A stretch of 15,583 bases of DNA. Source: Bacillota bacterium. Its GTDB lineage: Bacteria; Bacillota_I; Bacilli_A; RF39; UBA660. The DNA lies in the NCBI GenBank assembly GCA_023391185.1, contig JAEWBI010000014.1:1-15583 (forward strand), given 5' to 3'. Numbering within the stretch: the stretch's first letter is position 1; the number at the start of each line of letters is the position of its first letter. This document shows positions 1 to 6,323 of the stretch, piece by piece. The notes beneath the pieces are model-generated. The model did no database searches. It had not been told where the DNA came from and was given only the letters and a program-made list of their open reading frames with translations. A program made the translations under genes and the position numbers.

Positions 1-371
1 GCAAAAGCAAATATTCCTTCAAGCATTTCTAATACTTTTTCTTTATAAAGAATATAAGACTTTAATAGTACTTCCGTATCACATTTAGTTTCTAAAGTAT
101 AACCATTATCTAATAATTTTTCTTTAAGAGTATCAGCATTATATAATTCACCATTATAAACAATAGTGTAATCTCCAAAAGTCATAGGTTGGAGTCCTTT
201 TTCAATATCTATAACAGCTAATCTTTTATGTCCTAATAAAATATGTTTACTTTTAAAAAAACCTGTACTATCAGGTCCTCGTTTACTTAAAGTCTCCGTC
301 ATTTCTAAAATTATTTTCTCCATATTTATTAAGTTTTTCTTATGATTAGTTAAGCCTGCAAAGCCACACAT
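1..371 (-). CDS. asnB: Asparagine synthase (glutamine-hydrolysing), N-terminal part, cut by the window edge
   Basis: Class II glutamine amidotransferase domain of asparagine synthetase, which moves ammonia from glutamine to aspartate using ATP in the cytoplasm. The first 123 codons are present. They start MCGFAGLTN, so Cys2 is the N-terminal nucleophile after Met removal. Further family motifs are RGPDSTG, the HKRLAVID block, YNGELYN and CDTEVLL. The synthetase domain lies beyond base 1. The ATG at 371-369 is preceded by GGAGATGA at 383-376. The gene diverges from dpaA with 94 bases between the starts, too little room for a T-box leader. B. subtilis has a sporulation-linked paralogue (AsnO), so a spore role is possible here but is only an inference from the neighbourhood. 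Family assignment is firm; which paralogue it is cannot be decided from this fragment. Confidence 0.95.
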   Translation of the reverse strand, partial: MCGFAGLTNHKKNLINMEKIILEMTETLSKRGPDSTGFFKSKHILLGHKRLAVIDIEKGLQPMTFGDYTIVYNGELYNADTLKEKLLDNGYTLETKCDTEVLLKSYILYKEKVLEMLEGIFAF

Positions 372-389
372 GTAATCATCTCCATTTAC

Positions 390-397
390 ATTTTATG
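390..397 (-). promoter_or_regulatory. Candidate SigE/SigK-like -10 element of asnB
   Basis: Read on the minus strand the bases are CATAAAAT, starting 26 bases upstream of the asnB ATG. The same octamer lies 24 bases upstream of the divergent dpaA gene. There is no convincing -35 partner; the position expected for mACm reads ATCG. The region is AT-rich, so chance is a real alternative. Confidence 0.2.
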
Positions 398-422
398 AAA
401 TAACTTAAAATCCGATAACAGT

Positions 423-450
423 CACCGTACTATATTTACTTCATAAAATA
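423..450 (+). promoter_or_regulatory. Candidate mother-cell (SigK-like) promoter of dpaAB
   Basis: CACC at 423-426 and CATAAAATA at 442-450 are separated by 15 bases. This fits the known SigK pattern mACm, about 15-16 bases, CATAnnnTA, with a perfect -10. In B. subtilis the dipicolinate synthase operon is transcribed by SigK in the mother cell, so the position makes sense. One reservation: a start site about 7 bases after the -10 would fall inside the ribosome binding site at 454-460 and leave a leader of about 10 bases. Confidence 0.4.
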
Positions 451-465
451 TATGAGGAGGTTAAT

Positions 466-1341
466 ATGAAGGCATTATTTTTAGGAGGAGACAAAAGACA
501 ATTAGAGATAATAAAAAAGCTAATTGAAAAAGAATTAGTCATTGATTTAGTTGGATATGATCTAATTAATATTGACGGGACAACACATAAAGATATAGAC
601 AACCTTGATATATCACTGTATGATTTTATTTTTTTTCCTGTTAACGGCGTAAAAGATAATTTTAGTATTTCATGTACTTATGGTACAAAGGATATCCAAC
701 TAACTACTAGTTTATTAAATAAATGTAAAGACAAAGTTAAAATTTTTACGGGAATCAAAACTGATATATTAAATAAAATGCTAGATATCGCAAATAAAGA
801 ATGTATTGCTTTAATGGATGATCCGGATATAAAAAAAGAAAATAGTATCCCTACTGTAGAAGGTATAATTGGTCACTTAATATATAATACTGAATTTACG
901 ATAAATGGTTCAAATATTTTTGTTTTAGGATATGGAAATGTTGGAAAGCCATTAGTAGAAAGCTTAATACATCTAAAAGCAAATGTTACAGTAGGAATAA
1001 TTAAACAAGAAGAGTTTATTGAACTTGTGAGTAATCAAATTCCATGTATTTATACTAATAATCATGATATTATGCAAAGTACTATGCAAGATAGTGACAT
1101 AATTATAAATACTGTTCCTGAGTTAATATTAAATCGTGAATATTTAGAAAAATTAAATAACAATAATGTATACATTTTAGATATTTCATCACATCCACAT
1201 GGTGTAGATTTTAAAAGTGCTAATGAATTACATTTAAAAAATAAGTTGCTTCTTGGAATTCCAGGAGAAGTAGCACCTAAAACTGCAGGTAATATTTTAG
1301 CTAAAAAGATTAACAACATAATAAAGGAGGATATAGAATGA
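466..1341 (+). CDS. dpaA: Dipicolinate synthase subunit A
   Basis: Subunit A of dipicolinate synthase (SpoVFA in B. subtilis). With DpaB it converts a lysine-pathway dihydrodipicolinate-type intermediate to dipicolinic acid in the mother cell during sporulation; the product is then pumped into the forespore, where it chelates calcium. The 291 residues match the usual family length. An N-terminal domain (about 1-125) starts with LFLGGDKRQ, followed by the conserved IPTVEGII stretch at 128-135 and a Rossmann NAD(P)-binding motif GYGNVG at 155-160. The start is supported by GAGGAGG at 454-460 with 5-base spacing. The TGA stop overlaps the dpaB ATG by four bases (ATGA), which implies translational coupling. 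Confidence 0.95.
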   Translation: MKALFLGGDKRQLEIIKKLIEKELVIDLVGYDLINIDGTTHKDIDNLDISLYDFIFFPVNGVKDNFSISCTYGTKDIQLTTSLLNKCKDKVKIFTGIKTDILNKMLDIANKECIALMDDPDIKKENSIPTVEGIIGHLIYNTEFTINGSNIFVLGYGNVGKPLVESLIHLKANVTVGIIKQEEFIELVSNQIPCIYTNNHDIMQSTMQDSDIIINTVPELILNREYLEKLNNNNVYILDISSHPHGVDFKSANELHLKNKLLLGIPGEVAPKTAGNILAKKINNIIKEDIE

Positions 1342-1925
1342 CAAAAATTGGATTTGGAATAACATCATCTTTTTGTACTTTTGACAAAATATATTTACAA
1401 ATGGAATTACTATCTAAATTAGGATACGAAGTTATTCCAGTAGTGAATACTCCTGTTATTACATGGGATACAAGATTTGGGAAAAGTGAAGATGTTAAGA
1501 AAAAAATTGAAAGTATTACGGGAAATAAAATTGTTTCAACCATTGTTGAAGCAGAAAAATTTGGTCCTAAGGAACAACTTGATTTATTAATTATAGCACC
1601 TGCTACTGGAGATTTTATTGCTAGTTTTGCAAATGGAATTACTAATACCCCTGTTACTATGGCAGCTAAGGCCACTTTAAGAAACGAAAAGCCAATTGTT
1701 ATTGGAGTATCAACCAATGATGGCCTTGGAATGAATGGTAAAAATATAATGGAACTATATAATCATAAAAATATTTACTTTATTCCATTTGGTCAGGATG
1801 ATTATGAAAATAAGCCTAACTCTTTAGTAGCGCACTATGAATTATTAGTACCTACAATAGAAAAAGCATTAGATAATAAACAACTTCAACCAGTGATTAA
1901 AGAATATATAAAAAAAAGAATATAA
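1338..1925 (+). CDS. dpaB: Dipicolinate synthase subunit B
   Basis: Flavoprotein-like subunit B of dipicolinate synthase (SpoVFB), the obligate partner of DpaA. The 195-residue length is typical. It begins with the GFGITSSFCTF block. At about 85-125 it carries IIAPATGDFIASFANG and the TPVTMAAKATLRN segment, which are characteristic of the HFCD/Dfp flavoprotein fold. VSTNDGLG and IYFIPFGQDD near 130-155 are also family blocks. AAAGGAGG at 1323-1330 is placed 7 bases before the ATG, within the end of dpaA. No clear terminator is visible in the 81 bases after the stop, so the following gene may be on the same transcript. Confidence 0.95.
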   Translation: MTKIGFGITSSFCTFDKIYLQMELLSKLGYEVIPVVNTPVITWDTRFGKSEDVKKKIESITGNKIVSTIVEAEKFGPKEQLDLLIIAPATGDFIASFANGITNTPVTMAAKATLRNEKPIVIGVSTNDGLGMNGKNIMELYNHKNIYFIPFGQDDYENKPNSLVAHYELLVPTIEKALDNKQLQPVIKEYIKKRI

Positions 1926-2006
1926 GTAAATAACTTGGTATATAGGTAATAACGTAATTATATTATATTTAAAGCATATTATTAGGTAGATAAAAGGAGG
2001 CACAAA

Positions 2007-3128
2007 ATGATTAAAAAGGAGCTTCTGGACTTAATAAATGGTGATTTAGAATCTAATAACTGTAATACTGTATATAAAATTGATGTCTTTTCAGTATTAA
2101 TTCCAAATAATATTAATACGAACCTATTTACCATTTTAGAAACTGAAGATAATTGTATTACACTTAGAGCTGTTGCAATTGTCCCAACGATTCCTATTAC
2201 TAATATTAGTCCTACTGCTGAAGATCTATTAAGATACTTTTTAAATGGTGAAGCTAATCTATACTATACTAACAATACCTTTAATGTTGATATTAGTTGT
2301 ATATGTAGTATACAAAAATTTAGTGCTGTTATTAATGATATACCGGCTAATCCAATAGCTCTAGAATATATTTTATATATACCAGTAAATGACAGTAATA
2401 TTACTAATAATAATGAAATAGTTATTATAAATTCTAATAGTAACCCAATTTCTTTAGAACACTTAGAAAGTAGTTTAAATGATGATCTTTTAAAAGCAAA
2501 AAAAGATGACAGTTGCTCTACTATTGAGGTTCCATTAATAGTATACAATCCAAATTTAATAGATTCAAAATATGAAATAATTGGTGAAATTATTAAGCCA
2601 AAAGAAGAATGTATTTTTGAACTAGATAGATCAAACGGCATTATAACATTAAATAATTGTTTAAACTGTGTTGGAACATACCAAACTGCAATAAGAATAA
2701 GTAGTGAAAGTGAGTATTCACAAATAATTCCTTTTACAGTAATTGTTGATACTATATTAGTAGACTCATATAAATTATATAGAAATGAAACTTTAGTTGA
2801 TAGTGATACTTTTAGTCCAGGTGTTTTTTCATTTGAGGTATATGATTTATCAAATACAACATTAAATCCATTTTATCAAATTGATATTACTTTGGATGAC
2901 TTATTAGATTTCGATATTGTTGATACAATTAATATTAATTCAACTAATCCCAATTTCATTGTTAATAATAAAGAGTTAATAGAAGATGGATTAGAATATA
3001 TACTAAGATTAACATTTCAAATGTTAAATATATCTGGTGAAAGTTTAATTTCTTTTTCAGTAGTTAATGAAAATGGTATTATTATTAACTTTTCATTCTA
3101 TATATCTGTATCTAATGAATATACATAA
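2007..3128 (+). CDS. Unrecognised beta-rich protein in the sporulation locus
   Basis: I do not recognise this 373-residue protein. It has no signal peptide, no membrane segment and no enzyme motif. It is rich in Asn, Ile and Ser and contains eight cysteines (19, 50, 98, 100, 170, 202, 218, 221). Residues about 175-247 read like an Ig/cadherin-type beta domain (FELDRSNGIIT, then GTYQTAIRIS). A second beta-rich stretch follows at about 265-370. AAAGGAGG at 1993-2000 sits 6 bases before the ATG. A CATATTAT element at 1975-1982 could be a SigE/SigK-type -10 but lacks a -35 partner. The position between dpaAB and a convergent CotY/CotZ-like gene suggests a spore surface or coat component; this is inference only. 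Confidence 0.85.
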   Translation: MIKKELLDLINGDLESNNCNTVYKIDVFSVLIPNNINTNLFTILETEDNCITLRAVAIVPTIPITNISPTAEDLLRYFLNGEANLYYTNNTFNVDISCICSIQKFSAVINDIPANPIALEYILYIPVNDSNITNNNEIVIINSNSNPISLEHLESSLNDDLLKAKKDDSCSTIEVPLIVYNPNLIDSKYEIIGEIIKPKEECIFELDRSNGIITLNNCLNCVGTYQTAIRISSESEYSQIIPFTVIVDTILVDSYKLYRNETLVDSDTFSPGVFSFEVYDLSNTTLNPFYQIDITLDDLLDFDIVDTININSTNPNFIVNNKELIEDGLEYILRLTFQMLNISGESLISFSVVNENGIIINFSFYISVSNEYT

Positions 3129-3157
3129 AAAAAGAACTTGCGTTCTTTTTTTATGTA
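3122..3157 (+). terminator. Intrinsic terminator after the 373-residue gene (possibly bidirectional)
   Basis: A perfect 16-bp stem (3122-3137 with 3142-3157) closes a TTGC loop. The left arm contains seven A and the right arm seven T. It overlaps the TAA stop at 3126-3128 and is A/T-tract symmetrical, so it could work from both sides. Confidence 0.85.
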
Positions 3158-3183
3158 CCAATTATTTGTTTTATTTAAACCTA

Positions 3184-3214
3184 AATCAATATTAAACTTA
3201 GTTAAATATTGATT
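3184..3214. repeat. Inverted repeat in the convergent intergenic region
   Basis: AATCAATATT at 3184-3193 is repeated in reverse complement at 3205-3214 with an 11-base spacer. It has no long T-tract on either side, so it is not a clear terminator. It lies between two convincing terminators. Confidence 0.55.
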
Positions 3215-3224
3215 ACATCCTATA

Positions 3225-3248
3225 TTAAAAAAACTCTTACAAGAGTTT
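3225..3248 (-). terminator. Intrinsic terminator of the CotY/CotZ-like gene
   Basis: On the minus strand AAACTCT and AGAGTTT (3242-3248 with 3231-3237) form a 7-bp stem around a four-base loop. The run of T continues to 3227. It lies five bases after the coat gene stop codon. Confidence 0.8.
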
Positions 3249-3253
3249 CTTTG

Positions 3254-3688
3254 TTAACATAATTTTAAACACATATCGCTTAGACACTGAATCGCGCAAC
3301 AACAGTTAGCATCTAAAATAATAAAATTATTGGTAGACTCTATAGAAACTGCTGGATTATAAATGTTTCCAAATATAGGAGCAACTTGTGGATCAGATGA
3401 CACAAGTTTTAAACAGCGTAATTTAGCACAACAATTTTTTATTGATTCGACTCTAAAAATAACTGTATCGCTTGCTACTGTATCATTTCTATAGAAAGCT
3501 GAAAATCTCTCCCCATCACATAAATATAATATAACAGGTCTAGTATTAAAATTAGTACAACATACTTGACCTAAAAAACCACGGTCACATGTGTCTAAAA
3601 AGTCTTTACTACAACTGTTTCTTTGTATGTCATTTATTGTATTTAAAACACTACAAACACAATTATTATCTTTTTTATCACAACACAT
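3254..3688 (-). CDS. CotY/CotZ-family spore coat protein
   Basis: A 144-residue cysteine-rich protein (18 Cys) of the CotY/CotZ family. These proteins self-assemble by disulfides into the crust or outer coat of spores. It matches B. subtilis CotY in block order: NCVC near the start, then a VIFRVESIKNCCAKLRCL block at about 77-94 (FFRVEKLCDCCATLS in CotY) and a C-terminal CCCAIQCLS block (CFCAIQCLS in CotY). I set the start at 3688 because AGAGGTGAT at 3700-3692 has correct spacing to it. The frame stays open for 13 more codons to 3727, but no ribosome binding site is present there. The His-rich tail of CotY is missing. The gene points towards the dpaAB-373aa group and supports that locus being sporulation-related. 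Confidence 0.9.
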   Translation of the reverse strand: MCCDKKDNNCVCSVLNTINDIQRNSCSKDFLDTCDRGFLGQVCCTNFNTRPVILYLCDGERFSAFYRNDTVASDTVIFRVESIKNCCAKLRCLKLVSSDPQVAPIFGNIYNPAVSIESTNNFIILDANCCCAIQCLSDMCLKLC

Positions 3689-3704
3689 ACTATCACCTCT
3701 ACAA

Positions 3705-3733
3705 TATAAGTATGCAAATATCATCATTTGGTT
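3705..3733 (-). promoter_or_regulatory. Candidate mother-cell promoter of the CotY/CotZ-like gene
   Basis: On the minus strand AACC (3733-3730) is followed after 15 bases by CATACTTATA (3714-3705), starting 26 bases before the ATG. The -35 and spacing equal those found at dpaA; the -10 matches CATA but not the final TA. The -35 lies within a long inverted repeat (3720-3756). Confidence 0.35.
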
Positions 3734-3756
3734 TGTATATAAACCTAAATGATGAT
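3720..3756. repeat. Long inverted repeat upstream of the coat gene
   Basis: ATCATCATTTGGTTT at 3720-3734 is repeated in reverse complement at 3741-3756 with a single bulged T and a 6-base spacer. The 15 paired positions make it one of the longest dyads in the window. It has only a short T-tract (TTTT) on the plus strand and none on the minus strand, and it overlaps the candidate -35 of the coat gene. An operator is one possible reading; an extra terminator is another. Confidence 0.6.
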
Positions 3757-3775
3757 TTTGAAGAATTTATAAAAC

Positions 3776-3803
3776 AAAAAAATTCATATTAATATGAATT
3801 TTT
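3776..3803 (-). terminator. Intrinsic terminator of the 235-residue gene
   Basis: An 11-bp stem (3778-3788 with 3793-3803) around TTAA, centred on the perfect palindrome AATTCATATTAATATGAATT. On the minus strand it is followed by a T-tract (A run 3776-3782 on the plus strand). It starts ten bases after the stop codon. Confidence 0.85.
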
Positions 3804-3812
3804 CATTTTAAA

Positions 3813-4520
3813 TCATTTATTTCTTTTATTGAAAAGTAGAGTCTTAACTTTGTTTTTTGGTAAAGAATCATTATCCTTATTTAATGAGTCTTTTAAATAC
3901 TCATTTTTATTTACTAACTCAGAAGTATAATTATAATCATCGTGCTTTTTACCTTCTACATATAGTAAAGAAACAAGATCACTAAAGTAAAAATCTTTAC
4001 TAGCATAAGAATCCCTTAACTGTTCATCAGCTACTTCAAAAGTAATCTTATATGACCAACTACTTTTGTTATACTTCTTTTCAGTTGGAACACATAACAT
4101 AACAGGATCTTTTTCAACATTTGGAGAGTATAACCCTATACCAAAACTTAGTGCAAATTTATCTAGTGGCGATACCTTTAATAACATACCAACATTATCT
4201 GTATCTTTCATTAAAGTTGCCCATATTTCTTCTTGTGTGACAGGTCTAGTATCATCTGAAATTTTCATTTTAGTGATTAACTCTTTAACAGTCATATAAT
4301 CAAAATCATCTATATATTTTTTTTCAGTTCCAAATTCAAAGAAAAATTTACCTTCCTTATCCTTTTTTATTGGAAAAGAGATATCCCTACTATTATATTT
4401 ACCATCTTGCTGCATTACTTGTCCTTCTGTTGATGTTCTAAAATCTTTCCCTTCTAAAATATCATTCCATAAAAATAACCTTACTTTTCTATTATTATGA
4501 AAAGTATAAACTGCATACAT
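3813..4520 (-). CDS. Unrecognised 235-residue soluble protein
   Basis: I do not recognise this protein. It is hydrophilic, without signal peptide or membrane segment, and starts MYAVYTFHNNRKVRLFLW. The middle (about 75-150) alternates charged helical and beta-like segments, including VTQEEIWATLMKD and LDKFALSFGIGLYSPNV. The last 45 residues are strongly polar and Asn/Lys/Asp-rich, ending in basic KTLLFNKRNK, probably a flexible tail. GGGAGG at 4533-4528 precedes the ATG with 7-base spacing. An extended -10 promoter and its own terminator mark it as a single-gene transcript. Nothing nearby gives a function. Confidence 0.8.
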   Translation of the reverse strand: MYAVYTFHNNRKVRLFLWNDILEGKDFRTSTEGQVMQQDGKYNSRDISFPIKKDKEGKFFFEFGTEKKYIDDFDYMTVKELITKMKISDDTRPVTQEEIWATLMKDTDNVGMLLKVSPLDKFALSFGIGLYSPNVEKDPVMLCVPTEKKYNKSSWSYKITFEVADEQLRDSYASKDFYFSDLVSLLYVEGKKHDDYNYTSELVNKNEYLKDSLNKDNDSLPKNKVKTLLFNKRNK

Positions 4521-4545
4521 GTGAAAACCTCCCTTATTTAATGTT

Positions 4546-4554
4546 ATTATAACA
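4546..4554 (-). promoter_or_regulatory. Extended -10 promoter of the 235-residue gene
   Basis: TGTTATAAT on the minus strand is an extended SigA -10 (TGnTATAAT). The base 26 positions before the ATG ends the hexamer, giving a leader of about 19 bases. No good -35 is visible, as is common for extended -10 promoters. The 12-mer TATGTTATAATA recurs upstream of the hydrolase operon at 14611-14622. Confidence 0.5.
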
Positions 4555-4585
4555 TACCCATAAAAATATGACTCATTTTTTTAAC

Positions 4586-4611
4586 AAAAAAGATTATAGT
4601 ATATACTATAA
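4586..4611 (-). terminator. Intrinsic terminator of the ABC-F gene
   Basis: The perfect 18-base palindrome TTATAGTATATACTATAA at 4594-4611 is followed on the minus strand by a run of T (A run 4586-4591 on the plus strand). It begins 13 bases after the stop codon. Confidence 0.75.
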
Positions 4612-4623
4612 CTCTTTTCTATT

Positions 4624-6147
4624 TTAATTATCTTCATAATTATGAGTCACATCAAATAACCCATCCGGTTTAAGTTCATAAACTTTATCGCATACATAAG
4701 ATATAAATTTACGATCATGTGAAACACTTATTATAGTACCATTAAATTCTTTTAAAGTTTTTCTAATAATTGGATTAGAAAGTGGACTTACATTTCTTGT
4801 TGGTTCATCTAAAATTAAAACATTACAATTATCTATGACAAGTTTTAATAAGATCAGTTTTGCTTTAGAACCACCACTTAATTCTTCAATACTACATAGC
4901 ATTTCCTCACTTGTAAAGTTCATATTTCCAAGAAAGCTTCTTGTTTTTGAAATAACATCTTTATCCCCGTCTTTACATAAAAAATCTAAAGCTGAATTAA
5001 AATTTTCTAACATCGTATCATAGTTTTGAGGCATATAACCTACTTTTAAATTACTTTTATCTTTAATTTGATTATATATAATATTTAATAATGAAGTCTT
5101 GCCACAACCATTTTTACCTATAATTACGATGTGCTGATTACCAACAACATTTAGATTAATATTTTTCGAAAGTTTCTTCATACCAACTATTAATTCATAA
5201 TCTACTAATTCTAGTATTTTTCTCTTACTAGGAATATCAACATCTTCAAAGAAAAAATTTATTGATTCTTCATAATCAGGTATTTCAGTTAAATCTGTAC
5301 TGTTCATTCTTCTTTCTTGTGCTTTAATACTTTTCATCTTTCTCTTTAGCATTTTCGCGCCATGTGGATCAGACCTTGATATTGTATTTTGCTGATGTTC
5401 AACCTTATTCATAATCTGATTAAGTTTCTCTTGTTGCTTTTTAAAGTTTGCTCTTTCCTTTTTAGCTTTCATTGTTGTATGATCAAGATAATTAATTCTC
5501 TCACTTACATAGGTATCATAATTTATTCTCTTAAATGTCCACTTTGGAACTTGCTTTTTCTTAGTAAGTTCCAAATGTAATATTGCATTAGCAGTATTAC
5601 TTAATAGTGTTTCATCGTGTGATACATATAATAATGGTTTATTTGTTTTTAAAATAAAATTTTCTAGCCATTTTATAGTATCAATATCTAAATCATTTGT
5701 TGGTTCATCTAGTATTAATATATCCACTTGATCAAGCAACAATTTTAATAACTGTAACTTTACTTTTTCCCCGCCACTCAAATAATATAGTTTCTCTTTT
5801 TCAATAATGTCTTCTGATAAATTTAATTCTTTTAAATACTTATATAAATCATTTATCTTATTATAATAATCATTTTCATCCTTAAATAAATAATTATATA
5901 CACTTTTCTCTAAATTTATTTTATTAATAAACTGACTTAAGTAACCGATAGTATTATTCTTAGTGTCTATTATCCCACTAATATTAGCATAACTAGCAAT
6001 ACCTAATATCGACATAATCAGTGTTGATTTACCATTACCTTCTTCACCTATTATAGCTATCTTATCATTATTATTCATTACAAAACTTAAGTCTTTTATT
6101 ATTTCTTTTTCATTAACTAATATAGTTAAATCTTTTATTTCTAACAC
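4624..6147 (-). CDS. ABC-F family ATPase (ribosome-associated, possible antibiotic resistance)
   Basis: A 507-residue protein with two ABC ATPase domains and no membrane segment, the hallmark of ABC-F translation factors, which bind the ribosomal E site and either relieve stalls or dislodge antibiotics. Domain 1: Walker A GEEGNGKS at 34-41, signature LSGGE at 123-127, Walker B ILILDEPTNDLD ending near 154. A basic coiled linker spans about 195-300, which is where ABC-F proteins carry the drug-protecting interdomain arm. Domain 2: GKNGCGKT at 344-351, LSGGS at 423-427, LILDEPTRN to 452. The start is GTG at 6147 with GAGAGG five bases upstream. An upstream peptide ORF plus hairpin precede it, which argues for inducible expression. 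Whether it confers resistance, and to which drug class, cannot be read from sequence alone. Confidence 0.93.
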   Translation of the reverse strand: MLEIKDLTILVNEKEIIKDLSFVMNNNDKIAIIGEEGNGKSTLIMSILGIASYANISGIIDTKNNTIGYLSQFINKINLEKSVYNYLFKDENDYYNKINDLYKYLKELNLSEDIIEKEKLYYLSGGEKVKLQLLKLLLDQVDILILDEPTNDLDIDTIKWLENFILKTNKPLLYVSHDETLLSNTANAILHLELTKKKQVPKWTFKRINYDTYVSERINYLDHTTMKAKKERANFKKQQEKLNQIMNKVEHQQNTISRSDPHGAKMLKRKMKSIKAQERRMNSTDLTEIPDYEESINFFFEDVDIPSKRKILELVDYELIVGMKKLSKNINLNVVGNQHIVIIGKNGCGKTSLLNIIYNQIKDKSNLKVGYMPQNYDTMLENFNSALDFLCKDGDKDVISKTRSFLGNMNFTSEEMLCSIEELSGGSKAKLILLKLVIDNCNVLILDEPTRNVSPLSNPIIRKTLKEFNGTIISVSHDRKFISYVCDKVYELKPDGLFDVTHNYEDN

Positions 6148-6162
6148 TTATACCTCTCTCTA

Positions 6163-6183
6163 GGCATAAATATAAATTATGCC
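6163..6183 (-). promoter_or_regulatory. Leader hairpin between upstream ORF and ABC-F start
   Basis: GGCATAA and TTATGCC form a perfect 7-bp stem with a 7-base loop. It starts one base after the upstream ORF stop codon and ends three bases before the purine-rich ABC-F ribosome binding site. A ribosome at the end of the upstream ORF would melt it. There is no T-tract, so it is not a terminator as it stands. Confidence 0.6.
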
Positions 6184-6184
6184 A

Positions 6185-6217
6185 TTATATTATTTTATTA
6201 CTTAATATTATTCTCAT
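6185..6217 (-). CDS. Upstream leader peptide ORF of the ABC-F gene (10 codons)
   Basis: Encodes MRIILSNKII followed by TAA. GGAGGTG at 6229-6223 lies five bases before the ATG and is the best ribosome binding site in this region, better than that of the ABC-F gene itself. The ORF sits in the transcribed leader, 37 bases before the GTG start. Known resistance genes of the ABC-F, erm and cat types use such peptides as drug sensors: a ribosome stalled on the peptide changes leader folding. The peptide is isoleucine-rich, but I do not recognise a known stalling motif. Confidence 0.65.
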   Translation of the reverse strand: MRIILSNKII

Positions 6218-6259
6218 TTTTTCACCTCCAAAATGTTTGAAATAAAATTTTCTAAATCA

Positions 6260-6265
6260 ATTATA
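6260..6265 (-). promoter_or_regulatory. Candidate SigA -10 for the ABC-F leader transcript
   Basis: TATAAT on the minus strand, about 43 bases before the upstream ORF. The -35 at correct spacing (TGTAAA or GTAAAG) is poor. It lies just after the uppP terminator and would give a leader of roughly 105 bases before the ABC-F start. Confidence 0.45.
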
Positions 6266-6292
6266 CTATATATTATATAAATCTTTACATAA

Positions 6293-6319
6293 AAAGATAG
6301 AAAATAAATTTCTATCTTT
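6293..6319 (-). terminator. Intrinsic terminator of uppP
   Basis: An 11-bp stem, AAAGATAGAAA (6293-6303) with TTTCTATCTTT (6309-6319), and a 5-base loop. On the minus strand it is followed by TTTTT. It begins four bases after the uppP stop codon. Confidence 0.85.
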
Positions 6320-6323
6320 CTTT

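Noticed and set aside
372..465. T-box leader for asnB
   Set aside because: The region is 94 bases, divergent and without T-box or specifier-like structure.
1062..1717. Minus-strand open frames over dpaA and dpaB
   Set aside because: They are antisense shadows of well-recognised genes and lack binding sites.
3689..3727. Longer N-terminus for the CotY/CotZ-like protein
   Set aside because: The 13 extra codons include the AGAGGTGAT binding site and the promoter candidate; family members begin at MCC/MSC-like sequence.
3589..3792. Plus-strand open frame of 67 codons
   Set aside because: It lies antisense over the coat gene start and its promoter, has no ribosome binding site and a low-complexity product.
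6163..6183. Leader hairpin as an intrinsic terminator
   Set aside because: The stem is followed by TAGAGAGAGG rather than a T-tract, so it cannot be a standard terminator.
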